Below, piece by piece: positions 1-5,964 of a stretch of DNA of 11,514 bases. Position 1 is the first letter of the stretch. Each line of letters opens with the position of its first letter. The position numbers and the translations under genes are program-made. The notes beneath the pieces are model-generated. The model was not told the origin of the DNA. It did not search any database and saw only the letters and a list, made by a program, of their open reading frames with translations. The stretch covers positions 1-11,514 of the forward strand of contig JAISOO010000018.1 of assembly GCA_031275595.1 (NCBI GenBank). Direction: 5' to 3'. This stretch comes from Spirochaetaceae bacterium. Lineage in GTDB: Bacteria; Spirochaetota; Spirochaetia; Treponematales; Breznakiellaceae.

Positions 1-23
1 GAAGTGTCAAGGAAAAATTTCAT
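1..23 (-). CDS. Start of a probable transaldolase / fructose-6-phosphate aldolase family gene (partial)
   Basis: Only seven complete codons plus two bases lie in the window. On the minus strand an ATG at 23-21 reads MKFFLDT and then a TCN serine codon. MKFFLDT followed by a small residue is a very characteristic N-terminus of the small transaldolase (TalC/Fsa) family, which interconverts sugar phosphates through a Schiff-base lysine. A run of six G (minus strand, 32-27) ends three bases before the ATG and can serve as a weak ribosome binding site. The gene lies 71 bp downstream of the dehydrogenase in the same direction, so the two may be co-transcribed. The identification depends on eight residues and is tentative; the rest of the gene lies outside the window. 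Confidence 0.45.
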
Positions 24-37
24 TATCCCCCCGTCAT

Positions 38-67
38 GGGCCTCCGGCGGCCTCTGCCGGAAAGCCC
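38..67. repeat. Imperfect GC-rich hairpin between dehydrogenase and transaldolase-like gene
   Basis: GGGC at 38-41 can pair with GCCC at 64-67, and TCCGGC at 43-48 with GCCGGA at 56-61, giving an interrupted stem with a seven-base loop. On the minus strand, the direction of the flanking genes, no T tract follows, so it is not a standard intrinsic terminator. A seven-T run at 87-93 lies about 20 bases away on the plus strand. It may be an mRNA processing or stability element, or simply a product of high GC content. The rest of the 71-bp gap shows nothing recognisable. Confidence 0.3.
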
Positions 68-94
68 CTGTATGCTTCATTATTCGTTTTTTTG

Positions 95-1090
95 CTACGC
101 ACTATATTCCATCCCCGGATCAACGCCGGTCTTCCGTATCACCGGCCAGTTTACGGCGAATTTGGGGATCCGCCCCTCCAGAACCTCCCGGACGTTCATG
201 GCAGCCCGGGTTTTCAGAACCGAGACCGATTCCCGGCTGTAGTAGGCGCTGTGGTCGGTGAGGATCACGTTGTCCAGGGAGCACAGGGGGTGCTCCGGGG
301 GAAGGGGCTCCCGTTCAAACACGTCCAGCCCTGCGGCGCCGAGCTTGCCCGAGCGCAGCGCCGCCGCCAGGGCGGCCTCGTCAATAACCTGCCCCCGGGA
401 GACGTTGACCAGGACGGCCCCGTCCTTCATCCGGGCAAGGGTCCGGGGGTTGATGCAATGGCGGGTGCCCTCGTTCAGGGGCACGTGGAGGGAAATGAAA
501 TCCGATTCCTCAATGACCCGGTCAAAGGATGCGGCTTCCCCCGCCATGCCCGGCCGGAGTTTTGCGGCGATATGGGGGTCGGCGATGAGGATGCGGCTGA
601 AACCGATGCCCCGGGCCTTTTCCCAAAAGGCCCGGCCCGTGGCGCCGAAACCCACGATGCCCAACACCGCCCCGGAGAGGCGCCGGATGGGCCGGTTGAG
701 GTTCCATCCCCCTCCCCGGACCCCCCGGTCTTTCCAGGGAATCCACCGGACCGCCGCCAGGAGCAGCCCCAGGGCGTGTTCCGCCACCTCTTCGGTACAG
801 TAATTGGGTACGTTGGTTACCCAGATCCCCTGTTCCTCCGCGGCGAGGATGTCCACGTTATCGTATCCGATCCCGTAACGGGAAATAACCCGGCATTTTT
901 TCAAGGCCCCGATAACCCGGGCGTTCATGGGGGCCTGGTTGAGGAGGATCCCGTCGGCGTCCGCGCAGGCTTCCATAAGTTCATCTTCGCCCTGCCCGGG
1001 GGCGACCGTCAGTTCCGCTTCCAGATCCCGTAAAACAAACCGCTCTTCATCGGACCACCCGAAGCGGTCGTCGCTTATCACTATCTTCAT
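95..1090 (-). CDS. D-2-hydroxyacid dehydrogenase, NAD-dependent (CtBP / phosphoglycerate dehydrogenase-like)
   Basis: This 331-residue cytosolic oxidoreductase should interconvert a 2-oxoacid and a D-2-hydroxyacid with NAD(H). The Rossmann motif GFGATG is at residues 147-152. Asp171 at the end of the second strand (LIADPH) suggests NAD rather than NADP. The catalytic triad is visible: Arg232 in NVSRGQVID, Glu261 in FEREPLP and His280 in TDHSAYYS. The HSAYYSRES stretch resembles the branch often annotated as C-terminal-binding-protein-like, and there is no ACT or other regulatory domain. The length is normal for the family. The ATG at 1090 was chosen because MKIVISDD is a typical start and AAAGGG lies just upstream; an in-frame ATG at 1234 would add 48 unrelated residues. 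The substrate cannot be told from sequence. The gene is divergent from the ZIP transporter and precedes the transaldolase-like start. Confidence 0.9.
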   Translation of the reverse strand: MKIVISDDRFGWSDEERFVLRDLEAELTVAPGQGEDELMEACADADGILLNQAPMNARVIGALKKCRVISRYGIGYDNVDILAAEEQGIWVTNVPNYCTEEVAEHALGLLLAAVRWIPWKDRGVRGGGWNLNRPIRRLSGAVLGIVGFGATGRAFWEKARGIGFSRILIADPHIAAKLRPGMAGEAASFDRVIEESDFISLHVPLNEGTRHCINPRTLARMKDGAVLVNVSRGQVIDEAALAAALRSGKLGAAGLDVFEREPLPPEHPLCSLDNVILTDHSAYYSRESVSVLKTRAAMNVREVLEGRIPKFAVNWPVIRKTGVDPGMEYSA

Positions 1091-1134
1091 ATTCCCTTTT
1101 CGGCATAAAGGGCGGTTTTCTTGAAAAATTTCAT
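1087..1134 (-). CDS. Possible 15-residue leader peptide coupled to the dehydrogenase
   Basis: On the minus strand an ATG at 1134 is preceded by the purine-rich sequence AAAGGGGGGT and opens a short frame reading MKFFKKTALYAEKGI. Its TGA stop (1089-1087) overlaps the dehydrogenase ATG as ATGA, the classic arrangement for translational coupling. The frame differs from that of the dehydrogenase. There is no run of one amino acid that would suggest attenuation. The first bases resemble the start of the transaldolase-like gene at 23. It may be a regulatory upstream ORF, a remnant of a duplicated gene start, or chance. Confidence 0.25.
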   Translation of the reverse strand: MKFFKKTALYAEKGI

Positions 1135-1149
1135 ACCCCCCTTTCCCGG

Positions 1150-1171
1150 CCATGCCCCGGGGGAGGCATGG
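1150..1171. repeat. Inverted repeat in the dehydrogenase/ZIP divergent gap
   Basis: CCATGCC at 1150-1156 is perfectly mirrored by GGCATGG at 1165-1171 around an eight-base loop. It sits in the 155-bp gap between the divergent dehydrogenase and ZIP genes, upstream of the short leader frame. It could be an operator serving either direction or a hairpin in the dehydrogenase leader. No matching second copy was seen. Confidence 0.3.
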
Positions 1172-1210
1172 GCTCTTTCGGTAATATTTTCGATGCGGCA
1201 ACGCGGAGGC

Positions 1211-1239
1211 TTTAAAAATCTCCTTTTTCGTCATATGAT
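1211..1239 (+). promoter_or_regulatory. Candidate sigma70-type promoter of the ZIP gene, leaderless layout
   Basis: TTTAAA at 1211-1216 (4 of 6 matches to TTGACA) is followed after exactly 17 bp by TATGAT at 1234-1239 (5 of 6 matches to TATAAT). Only six bases separate the -10 box from the ZIP ATG at 1246, so transcription would be expected to begin at or next to the A of the start codon. No Shine-Dalgarno sequence has usable spacing: AAAGG is only one base from the ATG. This is the known layout of leaderless bacterial genes, but it is a prediction from sequence only. Confidence 0.5.
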
Positions 1240-1245
1240 AAAGGT

Positions 1246-2055
1246 ATGGAATGGTTTATCAGTAAAAACGTGATTATCCAGGCTCTGTTAGCCACCCTTT
1301 TTACCTATGGGGTAACGGCCCTGGGGGCGGGGACGGTTTTTTTCTTTAAAAACATCAACCGTAAAATTCTGGACGGTATGCTGGGATTTGCCGGGGGCGT
1401 GATGATAGCGGCGAGCTTCTGGTCCCTGCTGGAACCGGCGATCCTCATGGCGGAAGCCTCCGGCGGGCCGCCCTGGCTGCCCGCGGCGGCGGGCTTTCTG
1501 GGGGGAGGCTTTTTCCTCCGCCTGGTGGACCGGCTCCTTCCCCACCTGCATATCGAATACAACCTGCAGGACGCTGAGGGGCCGAAAACCAACTGGGGCC
1601 GCTCGGCCCTGCTGGTCCTGGCCATCACCATCCACAACATCCCCGAAGGCCTTGCCGTCGGGGTCGGGTTCGGGGCGGCCGCGGCGGGGATCCCCGGGGC
1701 GGGACTTACCGGGGCCATTGCCCTGGCCCTGGGGATCGGGCTCCAGAATTTTCCCGAAGGGGCCGCGGTTTCCATTCCCCTGCGCCGGGACGGGATGAGC
1801 CGCCCCCGGGCGTTTTGGTACGGCCAGCTTTCGGGATTGGTGGAACCCTTTGCCGGGGTCCTGGGGGCGGCCATGGTGTTCTACATCAACCCCATTCTGC
1901 CCTATGCCCTGGCCTTTGCCGCGGGGGCCATGATCTTTGTGGTGGCCGAGGAGGTGATCCCCGAATCCCAAAAAGAGGGAAACGAACACATCGCCACCGC
2001 GGGGCTCCTGCTGGGTTTCGCCTTGATGATGGCCCTGGATGTGGGCTTAGGGTAG
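1246..2055 (+). CDS. ZIP family divalent metal transporter
   Basis: This 269-residue integral inner-membrane protein should import zinc or a related divalent cation such as iron or manganese. About eight hydrophobic segments are visible. The metal-site motifs of the ZIP family are intact: HNIPEG at residues 130-135 in TM4 and QNFPEG at 167-172 in TM5. EEVIPES at 235-241 follows in the next conserved helix. The loop at about 98-118 contains HLH, a possible metal-binding cluster, but is short. The size and motifs fit the prokaryotic GufA-like branch of ZIP rather than the longer eukaryotic forms. Metal specificity cannot be assigned. The start at 1246 gives MEWFISKN directly before TM1; the promoter predicts a leaderless mRNA. 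The 3' end overlaps the convergent DUF3842 gene by 9 bp. Confidence 0.92.
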   Translation: MEWFISKNVIIQALLATLFTYGVTALGAGTVFFFKNINRKILDGMLGFAGGVMIAASFWSLLEPAILMAEASGGPPWLPAAAGFLGGGFFLRLVDRLLPHLHIEYNLQDAEGPKTNWGRSALLVLAITIHNIPEGLAVGVGFGAAAAGIPGAGLTGAIALALGIGLQNFPEGAAVSIPLRRDGMSRPRAFWYGQLSGLVEPFAGVLGAAMVFYINPILPYALAFAAGAMIFVVAEEVIPESQKEGNEHIATAGLLLGFALMMALDVGLG

Positions 2056-2508
2056 GGGAGCCGGCGGCGGGGACCCCTCCGGGGGCCGCCCCGCGGAAAG
2101 CCGTTCCTTGAGGATGTCTATCGCCTTATCGATTATTTTGGTAAAGGGCAGGGATTCCATTCCCGCCAGGCGGAAATGATCTTGCTGGAGGGGGAGGAGG
2201 ATCTTCTCCCCCGGGGCGGCGAGGATCGCCTCGGTCATGGCCGGGCTTATTTCTCCCATGAGGCTGTTGGCGATGACAATGCCGATGGGGCCCAGGATAA
2301 AGTCCCCCAGGGGAGCGGAAACCTTGATGGCGTTTTCACCGGCGGCGCCCCGGTGGGCCCCGGCCTTGATCATCCGTTCCGCTGCCACGGCATTGGTACC
2401 CAGGGCGATAATTTCCAGTTCCTCACAGGCTAATTCCCGAATCCTGGATATGAGCTGGGCGCCGATGCCGCCCCCCATACCGTCAATAATAACCACCTTT
2501 TGTTTCAT
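2047..2508 (-). CDS. DUF3842 family protein, function unknown
   Basis: This protein of 153 residues is predicted to be soluble. The N-terminus [16 protein letters not shown] (residues 1-16) has a glycine-rich loop after a beta strand, like a Rossmann-type or P-loop-like nucleotide-binding fold. It continues with [26 protein letters not shown] and a conserved centre around [20 protein letters not shown]. These features match what I recall of DUF3842, a small family seen in spirochaetes and clostridia; the match is from memory. The last dozen residues are proline-rich and look like a local extension. The ATG at 2508 was chosen because family similarity begins there; the in-frame upstream extension to 2610 reads through the predicted promoter. 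No Shine-Dalgarno is visible. It converges with the ZIP gene, and the two share the bases of its stop codon region. Confidence 0.75.
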   Translation of the reverse strand: MKQKVVIIDGMGGGIGAQLISRIRELACEELEIIALGTNAVAAERMIKAGAHRGAAGENAIKVSAPLGDFILGPIGIVIANSLMGEISPAMTEAILAAPGEKILLPLQQDHFRLAGMESLPFTKIIDKAIDILKERLSAGRPPEGSPPPAPLP

Positions 2509-2514
2509 GGTATT

Positions 2515-2543
2515 ACCATACCCCGGCGCGGTGAATCTGTCAA
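2515..2543 (-). promoter_or_regulatory. Candidate promoter of the DUF3842 gene, leaderless layout
   Basis: On the minus strand a perfect -35 box TTGACA (2543-2538) is followed after exactly 17 bp by TATGGT (2520-2515), 4 of 6 matches to TATAAT. Six bases (AATACC) then lead straight into the ATG at 2508. The expected transcription start therefore falls on the start codon, which agrees with the absence of a Shine-Dalgarno sequence. GGTAAT overlapping the -10 box is an alternative, but with a poor 20-bp spacer. Confidence 0.6.
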
Positions 2544-2667
2544 TTTTACCGGAACGCGGGACAGCCCGCAAAAAGACCGGCGCCCCCTCCTTTTTCCACC
2601 GGCGGTTCAATGTTTTTGCTTTTCGTGATACGCTTATCCGAATCCGGTTCTTAAGGAGGAGTGTTGT

Positions 2668-3627
2668 ATGATTTTATGCTGCGGCGAAGCGCTTATTGAT
2701 ATGATTCCCGCTTCTTTCGGGGGTGAGGATGGATTTATTCCCCGTCCCGGGGGTAGCCCCTATAATACCGCGGTGGCCGTCGGCCGGCTTGGCACTCCGG
2801 TACGGTTTTTGGGAAGGCTTTCAACGGATTTTTTCGGGGAAATGCTGGTCCGCCGGCTCGCTCAGAATGCCGTCGGGACCGATTGGATCATCCGTTCCGG
2901 GGAGCATACCACCTTGGCCTTTGTTAAACTTGAACCGGGAAAGGAGCCGGCCTATGTGTTTTATACCACGGGAAGCGCCGATTCCTCCCTGAGCCCCGGG
3001 GATCTCCCCCCCCGGCTGGATCCAGAAATCCGGTGTATCCTTTTCGGTTCCATCGCCATGACCATGGAACCGGTCGCCGCCGCCATCGAAACCCTGATAT
3101 TCCGGGAAAGCACCCCCCGAGGGCCGATTATTTCCCTGGATCCCAACATACGTCCCTTTATGATTCGGGACCGGGATGCCTATGTTACCCGTTTTGAGGC
3201 TTGGGTACGGGCCTCAACCATCGCGAAGATTTCCAAGGCTGATTTTGATTTTATCTACCCCGGCCTGGGCCTGGAAAAATCCCTGGAACGGATCCTCTCC
3301 ATGGGGCCCCGTATGGCCCTTACCACCCTGGGGGCCGGGGGAGCCCGGGCGCTGCTGCTGAAAGAGGGCGGGACGGTCCTGGACGTCAGCGCCCCGGTGG
3401 TAGATCTGCCCGTGGCCGATACCATCGGCGCCGGGGATACCTTTCATGGGGCCTTTCTCTCCTGGTTGGAAGGGGCGGGAAAGATGTCCCGGGAAGGGCT
3501 GCTTTCCCTTACGGAAGGGGAACTCTATGAAGCCCTGTTTTTCGCCAACAAGGCGGCGTCCCTGGTCTGTTCCCGGCACGGGGCGGATCCCCCCTCCCGG
3601 GCGGAAGTGGAAGCCCTGGGTTCATAG
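2668..3627 (+). CDS. PfkB family carbohydrate kinase, fructokinase-like
   Basis: This 319-residue cytosolic ribokinase-fold enzyme should transfer phosphate from ATP to a sugar, probably fructose or a related hexose. GGSPYNTAVAVGRLG (residues 28-42) is the N-terminal PfkB signature. DTIGAGDTFHGAF (251-263) is the C-terminal signature, with Asp257 as the catalytic base in the anion-hole motif. SLDPNIRP (156-163) and TLGAGGA (220-226) are further family landmarks. CCGEALIDMIP at the N-terminus resembles bacterial fructokinases. The length is normal. A strong AAGGAGG (2653-2659) eight bases before the ATG fixes the start; no clear promoter was recognised in the 159-bp divergent gap. The stop is nine bases from the aroC start, and aroC's likely ribosome binding site lies at that junction, so the two are probably co-transcribed. 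Sugar specificity is not proven. Confidence 0.88.
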   Translation: MILCCGEALIDMIPASFGGEDGFIPRPGGSPYNTAVAVGRLGTPVRFLGRLSTDFFGEMLVRRLAQNAVGTDWIIRSGEHTTLAFVKLEPGKEPAYVFYTTGSADSSLSPGDLPPRLDPEIRCILFGSIAMTMEPVAAAIETLIFRESTPRGPIISLDPNIRPFMIRDRDAYVTRFEAWVRASTIAKISKADFDFIYPGLGLEKSLERILSMGPRMALTTLGAGGARALLLKEGGTVLDVSAPVVDLPVADTIGAGDTFHGAFLSWLEGAGKMSREGLLSLTEGELYEALFFANKAASLVCSRHGADPPSRAEVEALGS

Positions 3628-3636
3628 GGGCTTGTC

Positions 3637-4752
3637 ATGGGCGGGAATCGTTTTGGAACCCTTTTTACCGTTACCACCTTTGGGGAATCCCACGGACCCG
3701 GCTGCGGGGCCCTGGTGGACGGCTGTCCCGCGGGGGTGGCCCTGGAGACGGAAGACATCGCCCGGGAACTGCGCCGCCGCCGCCCCGGAGGGGGGGGGGC
3801 CGCCTCCGCCCGGGCCGAAGGGGACGAGCCGGAGATCCTCTCCGGCATCTTTGAGGGAAAGACCCTGGGGACCCCCATCGCCATTCTGGTACGGAATGTG
3901 AATCAGCGTTCCGGCGATTACGACGGGCTCAAAGACCTGTACCGGCCGGGCCACGCGGATTGGACCTGGGAGGCCAAATACGGTATCCGGGATCACCGGG
4001 GGGGCGGAAGAAGTTCCGGCCGGGAAACCGTGGGACGGGTGGCGGCGGGGGCGGTAGCCAAGGCGTTCCTGGCGGGCCGGGGCATTCTGATCCGGGCCTG
4101 GACCGCCGCCGTCGCGGGGATCCGGGCGCCGGGCCCGGAAGAAGCGGGCTTTGATTTTGAGGAGACAGAGAAAAATCCCCTGGGGGTGCCCCACCGAAAG
4201 AGCGCCGAAAAGATTTTAGAGGCAATAGAAAAATTAAAAAAACACGGGGACAGCGCCGGAGGGGTGGCGGCCTGCGTGGTCACGGGACTTCCGCCGGGAC
4301 TGGGGGACCCGGTTTTCGACAAGCTCGATGCCCGGATCGCCGCGGCCATGCTCTCCATTGGAGCCGTCAAGGGGGTGGAATTGGGAACGGGCTTTACCGC
4401 CGCTTCCTGCCCGGGCTCGCTCATCAACGACGAACCCGTCCCCGGACAAGCCCCTCCCGCGGGGGGGCTTCCCCCGGGGGTGCCGCTGCTGGCTTTTAAG
4501 ACCAACCATGCCGGGGGGGTCCTGGGAGGGATTTCCACCGGTTCCCCCCTGGAATTCCGGGTGGCCTTTAAGCCGGTTCCCTCCATAGCGAAAAAACAGC
4601 GGACCGTGGATCGGGGGAACACGGCTCAGGACCTGATTATCCGGGGGCGGCACGATGTCTGTGTTGTTCCCCGGGCAATACCGGTGGTGGAAGCCATGAC
4701 CGCCCTGGTTTTGGCGGATCTGGTTCTTTTAAACCGGTGCGCCCGGGCCTAA
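3637..4752 (+). CDS. aroC: Chorismate synthase
   Basis: This enzyme converts 5-enolpyruvylshikimate-3-phosphate to chorismate, the last shared step of aromatic amino acid synthesis, using reduced FMN. The protein has 371 residues, within the normal range. TTFGESHGPGCGALVDGCPAG (about 13-33) holds the first signature with a conserved His. RPGHADWTWEAKYG (103-116) and DHRGGGRSSGRET (119-131) form the second; the usual RSSARET reads RSSGRET here, a mild change. The C-terminus CVVPRAIPVVEAMTALVLAD matches the third family signature. The ATG at 3637 follows AGGGG placed at the end of pfkB, so translation is probably coupled. The coding sequence is extremely GC-rich and contains a run of ten G at 3790-3799. 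It ends nine bases from the convergent DUF6941 gene with no terminator between. Confidence 0.96.
   Translation: MGGNRFGTLFTVTTFGESHGPGCGALVDGCPAGVALETEDIARELRRRRPGGGGAASARAEGDEPEILSGIFEGKTLGTPIAILVRNVNQRSGDYDGLKDLYRPGHADWTWEAKYGIRDHRGGGRSSGRETVGRVAAGAVAKAFLAGRGILIRAWTAAVAGIRAPGPEEAGFDFEETEKNPLGVPHRKSAEKILEAIEKLKKHGDSAGGVAACVVTGLPPGLGDPVFDKLDARIAAAMLSIGAVKGVELGTGFTAASCPGSLINDEPVPGQAPPAGGLPPGVPLLAFKTNHAGGVLGGISTGSPLEFRVAFKPVPSIAKKQRTVDRGNTAQDLIIRGRHDVCVVPRAIPVVEAMTALVLADLVLLNRCARA
3790..3799 (+). repeat. Ten-G homopolymer inside aroC
   Basis: Ten consecutive G bases encode Gly codons 52-54 of aroC just after a CGC/CGG-rich arginine stretch. Tracts of this length are prone to slipped-strand changes, and loss or gain of one base here would truncate the enzyme early. 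Shorter G runs of about seven bases occur elsewhere in the gene, so local GC bias also explains it in part. Confidence 0.9.
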
Positions 4753-4761
4753 CCGGAAAAT

Positions 4762-5148
4762 TCAGCCCTTCCTAATATAGAGGGGGATGGAGGTAAGCTC
4801 CTTATCGTCCATATACAATACAAAATTGACCACTCCGTTGCTTTTGAATTGCAGATTGGTAATCGAAAAAACCAGGTGGGAAACGGCGGTAGCGTTCCCC
4901 ACCCCCCTGACATCCACATTTCCCGAAATAGTTTCCATATTTAACTCCCCGTTGAGATCCCTGGTTTCTATCCGAAAAGTATGATTGACAAATTCCCAAA
5001 TATCAAAACGCAGGCGGATGACCACCGATAGTTGTGGATGAACGCAGGGAAAATTCTTGGAAACAATCGTATCAAAGGTTCCAATAATGGTAAGTTTACC
5101 GCTGCTTTCCTGGGCAAAATCGCAAAAGGTAAAAATCTCAGCTTTCAT
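4762..5148 (-). CDS. DUF6941 family protein, function unknown
   Basis: This 128-residue protein has no signal peptide or membrane segment. It opens MKAEIFTFCDFAQESSGKL and continues TIIGTFDTIVSKNFPCVHPQLSVVIRLRF. The pattern of a CD(F/Y)A motif followed by GKL..IG.FD.I and FP..HPQL matches, from memory, the DUF6941 family of predicted beta-sandwich proteins. The remainder alternates hydrophobic and polar residues as expected for beta strands and ends in PLYIRKG. The ATG at 5148 has CGGAG six bases upstream. It is the last gene of the minus-strand run, 86 bp after the Cache sensor, and may have its own promoter there; a TATATT is visible but without a convincing -35 box. No function can be assigned. 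Confidence 0.7.
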   Translation of the reverse strand: MKAEIFTFCDFAQESSGKLTIIGTFDTIVSKNFPCVHPQLSVVIRLRFDIWEFVNHTFRIETRDLNGELNMETISGNVDVRGVGNATAVSHLVFSITNLQFKSNGVVNFVLYMDDKELTSIPLYIRKG

Positions 5149-5199
5149 ATAAGACTCCGTTCAACAAATATACACCAAAATAGCGGGCAAATGGATGAT

Positions 5200-5220
5200 T
5201 TATCGATAAGATTTGCAAAT
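5200..5220. repeat. Two adjacent 10-bp palindromes upstream of the DUF6941 gene
   Basis: TTATCGATAA (5200-5209) and ATTTGCAAAT (5211-5220) are both perfect palindromes. Their centres are 11 bp apart, about one helical turn. They lie in the 86-bp gap between the Cache sensor stop and the DUF6941 start, where a transcription factor could control DUF6941. A binding protein cannot be named. Confidence 0.4.
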
Positions 5221-5234
5221 TTGTGGACAGTCCG

Positions 5235-5945
5235 TTAGGTGAGGATCTGGTTGAGCTGTTTTACCAGTGAAAAGTATACGGACAAGGCCAGGATGGCAAA
5301 TATAAAAACCACCCCCAGCTGCCACAACACCTGGGTTCTTATCCAGGCGATGATGGAATCCGCCTCCAGATCGCAGCCGATGATCCCCACCAGATCCCCC
5401 CGGGAATTCAGGATGGGGGCGTAAACGGATATGAGGTTGCCCCAGGTTTCATTTATATCGATGACGCCCAACTGGATCTTCTTGGTCCGGAGGGTCGCGA
5501 AAAAGGCGGAATCATAGGCGCTGACATCTTCCTCCGTACCCAGGGGTGAAAAATTCTCTTCATCATCCGGGGTGGAACTGCCGTCAATAATATACCGGAA
5601 CACGGAGGCCGTGACCGGCGCCATGGTGTATAAATAACGGCAGTTAACCGTTTGTTTTATTTCCAGTATTTTGAGCCGGGTTGCCGTATAATAGGGGTCC
5701 TGAGGATCCAGGGATTTGCTGAGGGCTTCAAAGGCATCTCCGTCAATGAGGGCGGACACCTTATCCACCATGGGCAGCCCAATGCGGGAACATATAAACC
5801 GGGTTACCGCGGAAATTTGCAGTACCGAGGTAATAACAAATACCCCAAAGACGGCGATAAAAAAGAAGATGACAAAGAGGGTTATTCTGAATTTAAAGGT
5901 CGCGATCCGCTGCCGCCGGCCTTCTATTTCATTGGCTATATCCAT
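5235..5945 (-). CDS. Free-standing Cache-type (PDC) membrane sensor without output domain
   Basis: This 236-residue protein has a short positively charged cytoplasmic N-terminus, TM1 at about 21-43, an extracytoplasmic region at 44-206 and TM2 at about 207-226. The outer region shows PDC/Cache hallmarks: RYLYTMAPVTASVFRYIIDG (103-122) with a FSPLGTEED stretch after it, and NLISVYAPILNSRGDLVGIIGCDL (170-193). Such domains bind small molecules in chemoreceptors, kinases and GGDEF proteins. Here the chain stops ten residues after TM2 (KQLNQILT) with no HAMP, methyl-accepting, kinase or cyclase part. The following 86 bp contain no continuation, so it is not an obvious frameshift. The start has CGGAG upstream. 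It lies 19 bp after the kinase gene, which suggests it is a separate sensing subunit for that kinase. A decayed chemoreceptor is the alternative. Confidence 0.75.
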   Translation of the reverse strand: MDIANEIEGRRQRIATFKFRITLFVIFFFIAVFGVFVITSVLQISAVTRFICSRIGLPMVDKVSALIDGDAFEALSKSLDPQDPYYTATRLKILEIKQTVNCRYLYTMAPVTASVFRYIIDGSSTPDDEENFSPLGTEEDVSAYDSAFFATLRTKKIQLGVIDINETWGNLISVYAPILNSRGDLVGIIGCDLEADSIIAWIRTQVLWQLGVVFIFAILALSVYFSLVKQLNQILT

Positions 5946-5964
5946 AGTATTCTCCGTTAATAGC

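Noticed and set aside
92..1033. Long open frame of 313 codons on the plus strand
   Set aside because: It lies antisense to the dehydrogenase, its translation is rich in Pro, Gly and Arg with no recognisable domain, and the minus-strand product has all catalytic motifs.
1091..1234. 48-residue N-terminal extension of the dehydrogenase from an ATG at 1234
   Set aside because: No ribosome binding site lies before 1234, the added residues resemble no dehydrogenase, and MKIVISDD at 1090 is a normal family start with AAAGGG upstream.
1288..1989. 233-codon open frame opposite the ZIP gene
   Set aside because: It is a shadow of a GC-rich gene, with low-complexity sequence and no domain; the ZIP frame holds both metal-binding motifs.
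2509..2610. 34-residue N-terminal extension of the DUF3842 protein
   Set aside because: It would be translated through the TTGACA/TATGGT promoter, and family similarity begins at the ATG at 2508.
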